Origin: Polycladidibacter stylochi
Lineage (GTDB): Bacteria; Pseudomonadota; Alphaproteobacteria; Rhizobiales; Stappiaceae
Direction: 5' to 3'
Assembly: GCF_001562055.1 (NCBI RefSeq)
Contig: NZ_LLWE01000018.1
Span: forward strand, 341,301 to 405,300
Length of the DNA: 64,000 nucleotides
Part shown: piece after piece, positions 51,141 through 60,679 of the stretch
Layout: each line of letters starts with the position of its first letter
Numbering within the stretch: the stretch's first letter is position 1
Program-made: the position numbers and the translations under genes
Notes under the pieces: model-generated
What the model saw: the letters and a program-made list of their open reading frames with translations, nothing else
Database searches by the model: none
What the model was told of the DNA's origin: nothing

Positions 51141-51167
51141 GGCACGCTGGTAAGGGGAGTTAACTCT

Positions 51168-52445
51168 ATGACAGCACAAAATCAGCGGGTGCTGAGTGCC
51201 GCAGAAACAGGATTTGTGGAGGCGTTTGCCGCCACGCATGGCAAACAAAGCGACGGCCTGAGTGAGGCGCGCCGCGCCGCCATGGCCCGTTTTGAAGCAG
51301 CGGGGCTGCCGCACCGCCGCATTGAAGAATACCACTATACCGATTTGAAGGCTAAACTACGCAGCGCCATCGCGCTTTCTGCTAGGGCAGAGGTTGCGGC
51401 CCCCGGTGCTTTGGGTGAAGTGGAGACGCAAGGTCGTCTTGTTTTCGTCAATGGACGGTTTGATGCTGCCCTGTCGAATGTTGAGGCACTGGCAGGCAAG
51501 ATTAGCGTTTCTGCATGGGCGGAAAAGGCGGAGGCTCCGGCCCATGACACTGCTGCCTTCCCCCGTGCCGATGCGCTGGTTGATCTGAACACGGCGTTTG
51601 TTCAAGGCGGGGCAACCATCACGGTTGCTGGTGGCGAAAAGCTTGAAAAAGCGGTGGAAATCGTGCACGTGGCCAAGGGCGAGGGTGCCAGCTTCTCGCG
51701 CATTGATCTGGTGGTCGAAGCCGGTGCTGATGTTTTGGTACTGGAGAGCTATCAGGGCGACAGCGGCGCTTATCTGCGCAATACATTGACCACACTTGAG
51801 GTGGGCGATAATGCCAAGCTCACATGGGTCAAGTTGCAAGAGGAAGCGGAAAGCGCGACCCATCTGGCCTCTGCTTCGGCAAATCTTGGCAAGGGTGCCG
51901 AGTTGAGCCAGTTCCTGTTTGATGCGGGCAGCGGGTTATCTCGCAGCCAGTTTGCCGTTGCCTTCAACGGTGAGGGCTCTAACGCTGCACTGCGCGGGGT
52001 CTCGCTGCTTAAGGGCGACAGCCATGCGGACATCACGCTGAGCGTTGATCACAAGGTGCCGGAATGCGATTCCCGCGAATACTTCAAGGCGATTGTCGAT
52101 GACAAGGCGCGCTCTGTATTCCAGGGGCAAATTCTTGTGAAGCCGGACGCACAGAAAACCGATGGCCAGATGATGGTGCAGTCGCTGCTGCTCTCGGAAA
52201 GCGCTGAGGTTAATGTCAAGCCGGAGCTGGAGATTTTCGCCGATGACGTGCAGTGTGCCCATGGGTCAACCACGGGCGAGATCGATGAGGACTTGTTGTT
52301 CTACCTGCGGGCCCGCGGCATTCCGGAAAAGGAAGCACGCAAGATCCTTATTCTTGCTTTCCTTGGCGAGGTCATCGATGAGCTGGACGACGCGCGTATT
52401 GGCCCTTTGCTTACCAGCCGTATCAGCAACTGGCTGCATGTTTAG
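51168..52445 (+). CDS. sufD: Fe-S cluster assembly protein SufD
   Basis: SufD pairs with SufB on the SufC dimer. The 425-residue product has GLPHRRIEEYHYTDLK near the N-terminus, and in the C-terminal core DHKVPECDSREYFKAIVDD, VQCAHGSTTGEIDEDLLFYL, and RGIPEKEARKILILAF. The conserved His of SufD is in QCAHG. Sampled GC here reaches about two thirds, well above flanking genes. Confidence 0.95.
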   Translation: MTAQNQRVLSAAETGFVEAFAATHGKQSDGLSEARRAAMARFEAAGLPHRRIEEYHYTDLKAKLRSAIALSARAEVAAPGALGEVETQGRLVFVNGRFDAALSNVEALAGKISVSAWAEKAEAPAHDTAAFPRADALVDLNTAFVQGGATITVAGGEKLEKAVEIVHVAKGEGASFSRIDLVVEAGADVLVLESYQGDSGAYLRNTLTTLEVGDNAKLTWVKLQEEAESATHLASASANLGKGAELSQFLFDAGSGLSRSQFAVAFNGEGSNAALRGVSLLKGDSHADITLSVDHKVPECDSREYFKAIVDDKARSVFQGQILVKPDAQKTDGQMMVQSLLLSESAEVNVKPELEIFADDVQCAHGSTTGEIDEDLLFYLRARGIPEKEARKILILAFLGEVIDELDDARIGPLLTSRISNWLHV

Positions 52446-52451
52446 GAACAG

Positions 52452-53708
52452 ATGATGACACAGCCAGTTACTCAGTTACAAACTCAAAACCAGTCTATTG
52501 ATGTGGCGGCCGTACGTAAGGAATTTCCGATTCTGTCGCGGCAGGTCTACGGCAAACCATTGGTGTTTCTCGATAGTGGTGCCTCGGCGCAAAAGCCGCA
52601 GGCGGTGATTGATGCGGTGAACGCTGCTTATTCCGGTGAATATGCCAATGTACATCGCGGCTTGCACTATCTTTCCAATGCCACCACCGACAAGTTCGAG
52701 GGGGCGCGGGAGAGTGTTCGCAAGTTTCTTGGAGCACCAAGTGCGGAGCAGATCGTCTTTACCCGCTCGACAACGGAGGCCATTAACCTGGTCTCCTACG
52801 GGCTGGAAGAGCAGATCGAAGCGGGTGATGAAATCATCATCTCCATTTTGGAGCACCACTCCAACATTGTTCCGTGGCACTTTCTGCGTGAGCGCAAGGG
52901 CGCGGTGATTAAGTGGGCGCCGGTGGCCGAGGATGGCTCTTTCTTAATGGAAGAGTTTGAAAAGCTGCTCAGCCCGCGCACCAAACTGGTTGCCATGACG
53001 CAGATGTCCAACGTGACAGGCACTGTGGTGCCGGTGGCAGAGGTAACCCGCAAGGCGCATGCGGTCGGGGCGAAGGTACTGATCGATGGCTCGCAAGGGG
53101 CGGTGCATATGCCTGTTGATGTGCAGGCTATTGATGCCGATTACTACGTCTTTACCGGGCACAAACTCTATGGTCCCTCTGGTATTGGCGTGCTTTATGG
53201 CAAAGCGGCGGCGTTGGAAGCGCTCCGCCCGTTTAATGGCGGCGGCGAGATGATTAAGGATGTCACGCTGGATGGCGTGACCTATGCTGATATCCCGCAT
53301 CGGTTTGAGGCGGGCACACCGCCAATTGTACAGGCCATTGGCCTTGGAGCTGCGCTGGAATTTGTCATGCAGCTGGGCCGTGATAATATCGCGGTGCATG
53401 AAGCGGCACTGCGTGATTATGCGCAAGCCCGTCTTGATGATATGGATGGCCTGCGCCTTATTGGTACCGCCAAAGGAAAGGGTGCGATCTTCTCTTTCGA
53501 GATGGATGGCATTCATGCTCACGATGTTTCGATGATAATCGATCGTGAGGGCGTTGCTGTGCGCGCAGGTACCCACTGTGCCCAGCCTTTACTGCAGCGT
53601 TTTGGTGTAACCAGCACCTGCCGTGCCAGCTTTGCCATGTATAACTGCGTTGAAGAAGTCGACGCTCTCGTGGCAGCGCTTGAAAAAGCCCGCAAGATGT
53701 TTGGATAG
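52452..53708 (+). CDS. sufS: Cysteine desulfurase SufS
   Basis: SufS supplies sulfur to the Suf machinery. The 418-residue PLP enzyme has RGLHYLSNATTDKFEGAR, the PLP Lys in VFTGHKLYGPSGIGVLYG, and the active Cys in VRAGTHCAQPLLQRFG. The start follows sufD by six bases and two adjacent ATGs (52452, 52455) are possible. No sufE gene is seen in the cluster. Confidence 0.96.
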   Translation: MMTQPVTQLQTQNQSIDVAAVRKEFPILSRQVYGKPLVFLDSGASAQKPQAVIDAVNAAYSGEYANVHRGLHYLSNATTDKFEGARESVRKFLGAPSAEQIVFTRSTTEAINLVSYGLEEQIEAGDEIIISILEHHSNIVPWHFLRERKGAVIKWAPVAEDGSFLMEEFEKLLSPRTKLVAMTQMSNVTGTVVPVAEVTRKAHAVGAKVLIDGSQGAVHMPVDVQAIDADYYVFTGHKLYGPSGIGVLYGKAAALEALRPFNGGGEMIKDVTLDGVTYADIPHRFEAGTPPIVQAIGLGAALEFVMQLGRDNIAVHEAALRDYAQARLDDMDGLRLIGTAKGKGAIFSFEMDGIHAHDVSMIIDREGVAVRAGTHCAQPLLQRFGVTSTCRASFAMYNCVEEVDALVAALEKARKMFG

Positions 53709-53712
53709 TCCC

Positions 53713-54108
53713 ATGAGTGAGAATGTAAACCGTAGCGAATTCTCCGGTGAGGAGATAGCAGAGACGCAGATCAATCAAAGCTCTGCCATTCCGAGCGAAG
53801 AGCTGGAGCAGCTCACCGCCGATATTATCGCGGCTTTGAAAACTGTATATGATCCCGAGATCCCGGTTGATATCTATGAGCTTGGTCTCATTTATAAGGT
53901 TGATATCGAGGATGATCGCACCGTTAAAGTGGATATGACGTTGACCGCACCGGGTTGTCCGGTAGCTGGGGAAATGCCGATCTGGGTGCAAAATGCCATT
54001 AGCTCGGTTCAAGGTGTTGGCCTTGTCGAGGTGGAAATGGTGTTTGATCCACCATGGGATACCTCGCGCATGTCGGACGAGGCCCGTGTTGCCCTTAACT
54101 TCTTTTAG
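53713..54108 (+). CDS. sufT: SUF system DUF59 protein (SufT)
   Basis: A 131-residue protein with a MIP18/DUF59 domain after an acidic N-terminal tail of about 40 residues. The core has VYDPEIPVDIYELGLIY and the conserved Cys in LTAPGCPVAGEMP. SufT proteins help mature Fe-S proteins. It begins four bases after sufS, and a strong palindrome after its stop ends this transcript. Confidence 0.93.
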   Translation: MSENVNRSEFSGEEIAETQINQSSAIPSEELEQLTADIIAALKTVYDPEIPVDIYELGLIYKVDIEDDRTVKVDMTLTAPGCPVAGEMPIWVQNAISSVQGVGLVEVEMVFDPPWDTSRMSDEARVALNFF

Positions 54109-54114
54109 TATCTC

Positions 54115-54139
54115 CACGCCTTTGCAATGCAAAGGCGTG
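54115..54139 (+). terminator. Terminator of the sufBCDST transcript
   Basis: CACGCCTTTGCA and TGCAAAGGCGTG flank a single A, a 25-base perfect inverted repeat, with a TTTTTT run 15 bases further on. It separates sufT from sufA, so sufA probably has its own promoter. Confidence 0.7.
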
Positions 54140-54217
54140 TTGGTTCCTGCGGTTTTTTACATAAGCCGTTATATTGTGTAAACTGCGAGTAAGACGCATT
54201 TGCGCAGGAGGTCAGCT

Positions 54218-54595
54218 ATGGCAGCTAGTTTTCAAGTATTAAGCGTTACCAAAGATGCGGTTGCCCAGATCAAGTCATTGCTTGAAATACAAGAGGGTGT
54301 ACCCGTTGGGTTGCGTATTTCCATTAAAAAGGGCGGTTGTGCCGGTATGGAATATGCAATGGATATGGTTAGCGAAGCGCCAAAGGGCGATGATGTGGTT
54401 GAGGTTGATGGCATTAAGGTCTTTGTAGACCCTTCGGCAACGCTTTACCTTTTAGGGACCGAATTGGGGTTTGAAACCACCAAGTTTCGTTCGGGGTTTA
54501 CTTTCCAAAATCCGAACGAAGTTTCGGCATGCGGTTGCGGCGTATCTGTTGAACTCAAACCGGCCGATATGTTGAAAGCAATGAAATCCAATTGA
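54218..54595 (+). CDS. sufA: A-type Fe-S carrier protein SufA
   Basis: A-type carriers pass Fe-S clusters to apo-proteins. The 125-residue product has the three conserved Cys residues: one in KKGGCAGMEYAM and two in SACGCGVSVE. AGGAGGT precedes the ATG at 54218, seven bases away. Its GC content returns to the genome level, unlike sufBCDST. The symbol follows its position in the suf cluster; it could equally be called erpA or iscA. Confidence 0.93.
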   Translation: MAASFQVLSVTKDAVAQIKSLLEIQEGVPVGLRISIKKGGCAGMEYAMDMVSEAPKGDDVVEVDGIKVFVDPSATLYLLGTELGFETTKFRSGFTFQNPNEVSACGCGVSVELKPADMLKAMKSN

Positions 54596-54619
54596 TTTTA
54601 CAAATTTGGAAATAATAGG

Positions 54620-55282
54620 ATGACTTTTTTTGATGCGCTGGTTGAAGACAATAAACAGGCATGGAAGCAATATACTGAACATGCTTTTGTCGAGCAGATG
54701 GCCGCAGGCACGTTGCCAATTCAGGCTTTTAAATATTACCTTGTGCAAGACTATTTATTCTTGATCGAGTTTGCACGCGCTTATGCACTCGCGATTTATA
54801 AAAGTCCCAATATGGCATTGATGCGCAAATCTTTGGATTCAGTACAAACCATTTTGAATGTTGAGATGGGTTTGCATGTGCAGTACTGCCAATCTTGGGG
54901 ATTGAGTGAGCAAGAAATGCAGGCAGCTGTGCAAGCACCACAAACACTGGCTTATACCCGTTATGTGCTTGATGCAGGGATGCGTGGAGATATCTTCGAT
55001 TTAAAGGTTGCTCTTGCACCATGCGTTATCGGTTATGGTGAGATTGCCCGTCGGTTGGCGCAGGTACCCAATGCTTTAGATAGCGAAAATCCTTATGCTC
55101 CGTGGATTAAGGAGTATTCAGGGGAGGACTATCTTAGGCTCATGGAAGAGGCCAAGACCGAGTTAAACGAATTGGCTCAGGCGTATTTAACGAATGCTCG
55201 CCGACCACAAATCATGGAGCATTTTGGTAATGCCACCCGTTTGGAAGCTGATTTTTGGCAGATGGGTCTTGAGCGCGGGTGA
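54620..55282 (+). CDS. tenA: TenA family protein (thiaminase II/aminopyrimidine aminohydrolase)
   Basis: TenA enzymes hydrolyse thiamine breakdown products to recover the pyrimidine moiety. The 220-residue helical protein has FKYYLVQDYLFLIEFARAYA, and the catalytic Cys in LAPCVIGYGEI, with the C-terminal YSGEDYLRLMEEAKTELNEL region. It starts 24 bases after sufA. With thiL it is the second thiamine gene in the window, but the two are 50 kb apart and no TPP riboswitch is seen. Confidence 0.92.
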   Translation: MTFFDALVEDNKQAWKQYTEHAFVEQMAAGTLPIQAFKYYLVQDYLFLIEFARAYALAIYKSPNMALMRKSLDSVQTILNVEMGLHVQYCQSWGLSEQEMQAAVQAPQTLAYTRYVLDAGMRGDIFDLKVALAPCVIGYGEIARRLAQVPNALDSENPYAPWIKEYSGEDYLRLMEEAKTELNELAQAYLTNARRPQIMEHFGNATRLEADFWQMGLERG

Positions 55283-55409
55283 GATGCGTAAAAACTAAAT
55301 AGCTGAAAAATTATCATAATAAAACACAATTAGATCTATGGACCAATCTAAAACACTCGATATAATTACGGGAGAATTAATTAAATTATTACATAAATGA
55401 GCATTAAAT

Positions 55410-55757
55410 ATGAAAGAGATGGATTTGCAAAAACTGCTGCCCGAAGGCGCTGTTGAGCTTAAAGGCATGTTTGGTGGCTTAGGCCTTTATTGCCAGGGTG
55501 TTATGTTCGGCCTATGTGCTGACAACAAGCTATTTTTGAGAAGTGAAACGAATGCCTATAAGTATTTGAGTTATGGGCAGCTGCCATTTTTCGTGCGTAT
55601 GGGGCAACAGGTATTGCCTATTAGTTTTTACTCGGTTCCCCAGCAAGTGATGGAAGATACAGGCAAAATGAGAAGCTGGCTCATTGATGCCCTCAACGAG
55701 GCGCTACGTTTAAAAACACTGGCACAGAAGAAAGAACAGTCGCTAATTAGTGACTAA
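55410..55757 (+). CDS. TfoX N-terminal domain protein
   Basis: A 115-residue protein of the TfoX/Sxy N-terminal family: LKGMFGGLGLYCQGVMFGLC, NKLFLRSETNA, and ISFYSVPQQVMEDTGKMRSW. The C-terminal domain found in gammaproteobacterial competence regulators is absent, so a competence role should not be assumed. It ends two bases from the convergent GGDEF gene. Confidence 0.85.
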   Translation: MKEMDLQKLLPEGAVELKGMFGGLGLYCQGVMFGLCADNKLFLRSETNAYKYLSYGQLPFFVRMGQQVLPISFYSVPQQVMEDTGKMRSWLIDALNEALRLKTLAQKKEQSLISD

Positions 55758-55759
55758 AC

Positions 55760-56821
55760 TTATGTTGAAGCCGCAACGGGGAGGCGTTCTGGTTCTTCAA
55801 GTTCTGGTTTGACTTGATTTCGACCTGCTCTTTTCGCTGCGTAGAGCGCTTTGTCAGCTCGATTTACGATGGACATTGGGGTATCTTCGGAGCGGAAAAA
55901 GGCAACACCAATTGAAATGGTGATCCGTCCCAGATTTTCGCCTGTTGAGCGTTTAACAAGCTCTTTTGAAATGACCGAGCGTCGTATTTGCTCGGCTATA
56001 TCAAGTGCATCTTCTTCGCTGGTGCGTGGCAAAATGATGCCGAATTCCTCACCGCCATAACGGCAGGCGATGTCTGAACCCTTCATGTTCTTTTTGACAG
56101 CAAGAGCAACCAAGCGCAGTACCTGGTCGCCAGTCTGGTGACCAAAATTATCATTGAACTGTTTGAAATGGTCAATATCGGATAGTAGTACCGCCAGTGG
56201 TACTTTGGAATCGCGTGCCTCTTTGACATGTTTATCGAGAGATTTATCAAAGTGCTTGCGGTTGTGTAGGGTGGTTAGCTCATCGGTCATCGATTCATAA
56301 CGAATTGCTTCAAGCCCTTCTTGAAGCACGCCAATTTGCCGTCTCGAATTGAGTAGTTCTGCACGTAAGTCGCGATTACAATCGGCAGTTTGTGTTGTTA
56401 CGCGCATTAGTTCGATTATGAGGCGTTGTAATTCGTTTTGATCGGTTATTAAATTGAGTTCTGAAAGTGCCTTTTTTAATCGTTCAGCATACTCTTCAGT
56501 TACTATGTTGCCTTGGTCCAGTCGTTCAGCCAAATGACGGACTTCCGAAGCAATTTTATCACCAACCTCATCAATTCTATCGCCAAGGCGGTTGGGGGAT
56601 AGAAAGCGGTTATATATTTTTTCGGTTTCTTCCTCAGAAATTTTACCATCTCTTGAAAGGATCTTATTGATGGATCTGTTTAGTGAGAGGTTGAAACCAG
56701 AAGCATAGCTATACCACAACTCGTAGTTGCGAGGAAAGGCAGGTAATGAATTGCTTTTGATATAACTTAGAGCACTATCGCCATAAGTAATCGTACGCTG
56801 AAAATCATCTTTACTTGCCAT
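55760..56821 (-). CDS. GGDEF domain protein (probable diguanylate cyclase)
   Basis: A 353-residue cytoplasmic protein. The C-terminal domain (from about residue 180) has the catalytic motif CRYGGEEFGIILPR, so it is likely to make cyclic di-GMP. The usual inhibitory RxxD site before it reads KGSD, with Lys for Arg, so product inhibition may be weakened. The N-terminal half is helical, without membrane helices, and includes a likely coiled coil. No partner is adjacent. Confidence 0.9.
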   Translation of the reverse strand: MASKDDFQRTITYGDSALSYIKSNSLPAFPRNYELWYSYASGFNLSLNRSINKILSRDGKISEEETEKIYNRFLSPNRLGDRIDEVGDKIASEVRHLAERLDQGNIVTEEYAERLKKALSELNLITDQNELQRLIIELMRVTTQTADCNRDLRAELLNSRRQIGVLQEGLEAIRYESMTDELTTLHNRKHFDKSLDKHVKEARDSKVPLAVLLSDIDHFKQFNDNFGHQTGDQVLRLVALAVKKNMKGSDIACRYGGEEFGIILPRTSEEDALDIAEQIRRSVISKELVKRSTGENLGRITISIGVAFFRSEDTPMSIVNRADKALYAAKRAGRNQVKPELEEPERLPVAAST

Positions 56822-56954
56822 ATTTGTCTCGCAATGTGCATAGAATAAAGCTTACCAAAGGTGATACTACAGCGTGTTTTTAAATAAAAACGCGCTGTAG
56901 ACTTGATGGTCTAGTTACCCACACAAATATGCGTCTTGCAAATTATTAGCGAGC

Positions 56955-58403
56955 TTAGGTTGCCCTCGGACGCGCTTCACGCAATAAAAATGCCGGTATA
57001 TGTGAGGCGTTTTTAAATAGCTCTTCTTCTGGAGCAGCCTGCCTCGTTTTACTGTGCCTTGTCGATGGCGCAGGGCGTTTATGTGAATACCTATTATGAG
57101 AAAATGCTTCGTCGTGAATCACTGGTTGCTCATCACCTGGATAAATAGGTGGTGCTGCCTTGGGTTGTTTTGCCTCGGCGGGTTGCTGCGATGCACTCTT
57201 TTTATCTGTTGAAGAGCGATTTGTGCGGGTTCTGCTTTTTCTACGCTGCTTTTTCTCTTCTTGAGCTGCAGCAAAATCAATTGGTTCTCCATCCCAGTCA
57301 ATCGTAGCCTGAATGGTTTCTTCAATTGCTTTCAGCAGTTTTTCGTCATCTCCTGTCACAATGGATATGGCAGTACCATCACGTCCTGCACGTCCTGTGC
57401 GACCAATACGATGAACATAATCTTCCGGATTGGTTGGCAAATCATAGTTAAAGACGTGGCTCACGCTGGGAATGTCCAAGCCTCGTGCAGCCACATCACT
57501 GGCAATAAGGATAGAGATATTGCCTTTCTTGAAATTGTCGAGCATGGTCATGCGCGAGCGCTGATCCATATCGCCATGCAAGGCACCAACAGAAAACTCA
57601 TGGCGTATGAGCGAGCGAAAGACTGTCGCCACATCGCGCTTGCGGTTACAAAAAACAATTGCATTTTGCAAATCGCTTGCGGCTTTTATCTGATCGCGCA
57701 GTACAGAGCGTTTTTCGTAGTCTTCAAAGCTGGCAGGAACCAGTTTTTGTGTGACTGTTTCAGCGGTTGAAGAGGCTTTGGCGACTTCTACCCTTACTGG
57801 ATTTTGTAGGAATTGATCGGCAAGCTTTTGAATTTCACTGGGCATGGTTGCCGAGAAAAGCATTGTTTGTCGCGTAAACGGGATCAGTTTGGAGATACGT
57901 TCAATGTCTGGAATGAAGCCCATATCCAGCATGCGATCGGCTTCATCAATCACAAGGATTTCAACCCCTTGCATGAGTAGTTTGCCACGTTCAACATGAT
58001 CTAGCAAACGTCCCGGCGTTGCAATCAAAACGTCCGCGCCGCGCTCTAGAATTCTGTCTTGATCGGCAAAGGAAACACCGCCAATGAGCAAGGCAACATT
58101 CAGTTTATGATTGACGCCGTAACGGTCGAAGTTTTCTGCAACTTGTGCAGCTAATTCGCGTGTTGGCTCCAAAATCAAGGTGCGGGGCATGCGCGCCCGG
58201 GCCCGCCCTTTTTCCAAAAGCGAAATCATTGGTAACGTAAAACTAGCCGTTTTGCCGGTACCGGTTTGCGCGATACCTAAAACATCCCGTCGCTCCATGA
58301 CAGAGGGGATTGCTTCTGCCTGGATAGCAGTGGGTTCGGTGTAACCTGAGGCTTCTACAGCTGCGAGGACTTTCTCGCTTAAACCAAGTGTGGCAAATGA
58401 CAT
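56955..58403 (-). CDS. DEAD-box ATP-dependent RNA helicase (RhlE-like)
   Basis: A 482-residue RNA helicase. Motifs in order: Q motif region GYTEPTAIQAEAIP, Walker A AQTGTGKTAS, PTRELAAQV, DEAD in VIDEADRMLDMGF, LFSATMP, and HRIGRTGRAGRDG. The last 110 residues are a basic, low-complexity tail (KKQRRKSRTRTNRSST) typical of RNA-binding extensions. It is single on the minus strand, between the GGDEF gene and parE. Confidence 0.94.
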   Translation of the reverse strand: MSFATLGLSEKVLAAVEASGYTEPTAIQAEAIPSVMERRDVLGIAQTGTGKTASFTLPMISLLEKGRARARMPRTLILEPTRELAAQVAENFDRYGVNHKLNVALLIGGVSFADQDRILERGADVLIATPGRLLDHVERGKLLMQGVEILVIDEADRMLDMGFIPDIERISKLIPFTRQTMLFSATMPSEIQKLADQFLQNPVRVEVAKASSTAETVTQKLVPASFEDYEKRSVLRDQIKAASDLQNAIVFCNRKRDVATVFRSLIRHEFSVGALHGDMDQRSRMTMLDNFKKGNISILIASDVAARGLDIPSVSHVFNYDLPTNPEDYVHRIGRTGRAGRDGTAISIVTGDDEKLLKAIEETIQATIDWDGEPIDFAAAQEEKKQRRKSRTRTNRSSTDKKSASQQPAEAKQPKAAPPIYPGDEQPVIHDEAFSHNRYSHKRPAPSTRHSKTRQAAPEEELFKNASHIPAFLLREARPRAT

Positions 58404-58591
58404 ACTTTTGGGATCTTCGTGACAGTTGTGAAAGGCACAGTATTGCTACTGTACCCAAGGTTTTCCGGCACACTACAGCTTAAGTAGCGCTTGTCAATGT
58501 TTACTACACTTTCTTTGCGGTCTCCTTACAAAAGTGCTTGTTGAGAAACGCTTCATAAAGGCAGAGCTTGCATAATAAACAATCGTTAAAG

Positions 58592-60679
58592 TTAGATATT
58601 CAAATCCGAGGCAAATTCGGCATTTTCTTGAATGAAAGCAAAGCGGGATTCCGGTTTGTTGCCCATAAGCTGTTCAACGCATAAACGCGTGGTTTCCTCT
58701 GCTCCGGCACCTATTACCACTTGAAGTAATGTGCGGTTTGCGGGGTTCATTGTGGTTTCTTTCAATTGCGCAGGGAGCATTTCGCCAAGGCCTTTGAAGC
58801 GACCAATATCTATCTTACCGTTTTTCTTGAATTGTGTTTTTAGCAATTCGTCGCGGTGCGCGTCATCGCGCGCATACAATGTTTTACCTCCTTGGGAGAT
58901 ACGGTAGAGAGGAGGAACTGCTAGGTAAAGATGGCCGTTTTCGATTAATTTTGGCATTTCTTTATAGAAAAACGTGATGAGGAGGGAGGCGATATGAGCA
59001 CCGTCGACATCCGCATCAGTCATAATAACAATGCGCTCGTAGCGTAAATCCTCATCGCGATACTGGCTACGGGTACTACAACCCAAGGCCTGTATTAGGT
59101 CAGATAACAGCTGGTTGGCGACCAGTTTGTCGCGTCCCGCATTGGCCACGTTAAGAATTTTCCCGCGAAGAGGCAAGATAGCCTGTGTTTGGCGATTCCT
59201 TGCCTGTTTTGCTGAGCCGCCAGCCGAATCGCCCTCAACGATGAATAGCTCTGTCCCTTGGGCCTGACTGGTTGAGCAATCGGCCAGTTTGCCAGGTAGG
59301 CGGAGTTTGCGTACGGCTGTTTTGCGAGCCACATCGCGCTCTTTACGCCGTCTTAAGCGATCTTCGGCTCGCTCAATAACCCATTCCAGCAGTTTATTTG
59401 CCTGATTTGGCGAGGCGGTGAGCCAATGGTCAAACGCATCGCGAACGGCATTTTCTACCAGGCGAGTGGCTTCGTTGGTCGCTAGCTTGTCTTTGGTTTG
59501 GCCAACGAATTCGGGTTCGCGAATAAAGGCGGATAACATGGCCGCTGCTGAAGTCATGACATCATCGCTGGTAATCACCGAGGCACGTTTATTACCTGTC
59601 AGTTCACCATAGGCTTTTAGGCCACGTAACAGTGCATAGCGCAGCCCGGCCTCATGCGTGCCACCTTCGGGAGTGGGTACCGTATTACAGTAGGAATTCA
59701 CATAGCCATCACCGGCAAACCAAGATACTGCCCATTCTACAGAACCGTGTTTTCCTGTCGTTGCGGTTCGACCGGAAAATATGTCATCGCAGACACGGCG
59801 TTCTTTGCCAAGCTCAGCCTCGAGAAAGTCTTTTAGCCCACCGGGGAAATGGAAGGTGGTGGTGTCGGGTATGGAAGACTTTTCGTTTTCTTGAATTAAT
59901 TCGCTATCACAGCGCCATCTGATTTCAACGCCGCCAAATAGATAGGCTTTGGAGCGGGCCATTTTCATTAAACGCGCAGGTTTAAAACGTGCATTTGGTC
60001 CGAAAATCTCGACATCAGGTTTAAAACGGACCATGGTGCCACGGCGATTGTGGACATCACCGACGTGTTGTAAGGGGCCATCTACCAATCCGCGGCGAAA
60101 AACCTGCCGGTAAAGCTTGCGGTTACGGGCTACTTCTACGATGAGCTCCTCAGAGAGTGCGTTCACAACGGAAACACCTACACCATGCAGGCCGCCTGAT
60201 GTCTCATAGACTTTACTGTCAAATTTACCACCCGCGTGTAGGGTGGTCATGATAACTTCTAGTGCCGAGCGATCTTTGTATTTGGGATGCGGGTCTATGG
60301 GAATGCCGCGCCCATTATCGGTTACTGTTAAGTAGCCATCAGCGCCGAGATGGACCTCGATCCAGCTTGCATGACCGGCAACAGCTTCGTCCATGGAGTT
60401 ATCTATGATTTCCGCAAAGAGATGGTGAAGCGCCTTTTCGTCGGTGCCTCCAATATACATTCCAGGGCGACGGCGTACCGGTTCCAGTCCTTCCAACACT
60501 TCAATATCGGCTGCGGTGTAACCGGCTTCGTTTTGATCTGCCACAGAGTTGGCGGGCTTTAAAGAGGGAGCCTTCATCGTTGTTGTGCTTGGCGTGGTGC
60601 TCTTTTTCTTCGGTTTGGTCGCAACAGGAGCGGTTTGTGTATTTGTTGTTGTTGCAAATAAATCGTCTCGTTCACTCAT
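58592..60679 (-). CDS. parE: DNA topoisomerase IV subunit B
   Basis: ParE is the ATPase subunit of topoisomerase IV. The 695-residue product has an N-terminal Ala/Thr/Lys-rich tail of about 45 residues before YTAADIEVLEGLEPVRRRPG. The ATPase site has EIIDNSMDEAVAG and GGLHGVGVSVVNALSE. The TOPRIM domain has LFIVEGDSAGGSAKQARN and MTDADVDGAHIASL. It pairs with parC, encoded about 23 kb upstream in the window. Confidence 0.96.
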   Translation of the reverse strand: MSERDDLFATTTNTQTAPVATKPKKKSTTPSTTTMKAPSLKPANSVADQNEAGYTAADIEVLEGLEPVRRRPGMYIGGTDEKALHHLFAEIIDNSMDEAVAGHASWIEVHLGADGYLTVTDNGRGIPIDPHPKYKDRSALEVIMTTLHAGGKFDSKVYETSGGLHGVGVSVVNALSEELIVEVARNRKLYRQVFRRGLVDGPLQHVGDVHNRRGTMVRFKPDVEIFGPNARFKPARLMKMARSKAYLFGGVEIRWRCDSELIQENEKSSIPDTTTFHFPGGLKDFLEAELGKERRVCDDIFSGRTATTGKHGSVEWAVSWFAGDGYVNSYCNTVPTPEGGTHEAGLRYALLRGLKAYGELTGNKRASVITSDDVMTSAAAMLSAFIREPEFVGQTKDKLATNEATRLVENAVRDAFDHWLTASPNQANKLLEWVIERAEDRLRRRKERDVARKTAVRKLRLPGKLADCSTSQAQGTELFIVEGDSAGGSAKQARNRQTQAILPLRGKILNVANAGRDKLVANQLLSDLIQALGCSTRSQYRDEDLRYERIVIMTDADVDGAHIASLLITFFYKEMPKLIENGHLYLAVPPLYRISQGGKTLYARDDAHRDELLKTQFKKNGKIDIGRFKGLGEMLPAQLKETTMNPANRTLLQVVIGAGAEETTRLCVEQLMGNKPESRFAFIQENAEFASDLNI

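Noticed and set aside
52944..54132. Long minus-strand frames opposite sufS and sufT
   Set aside because: They are shadows of the GC-rich suf genes, which keep stop codons rare in other frames.
54596..54619. Possible TPP riboswitch before tenA or thiL
   Set aside because: The tenA gap is only 24 bases and the thiL leader of 88 bases lacks the CUGAGA and ACCUG cores.
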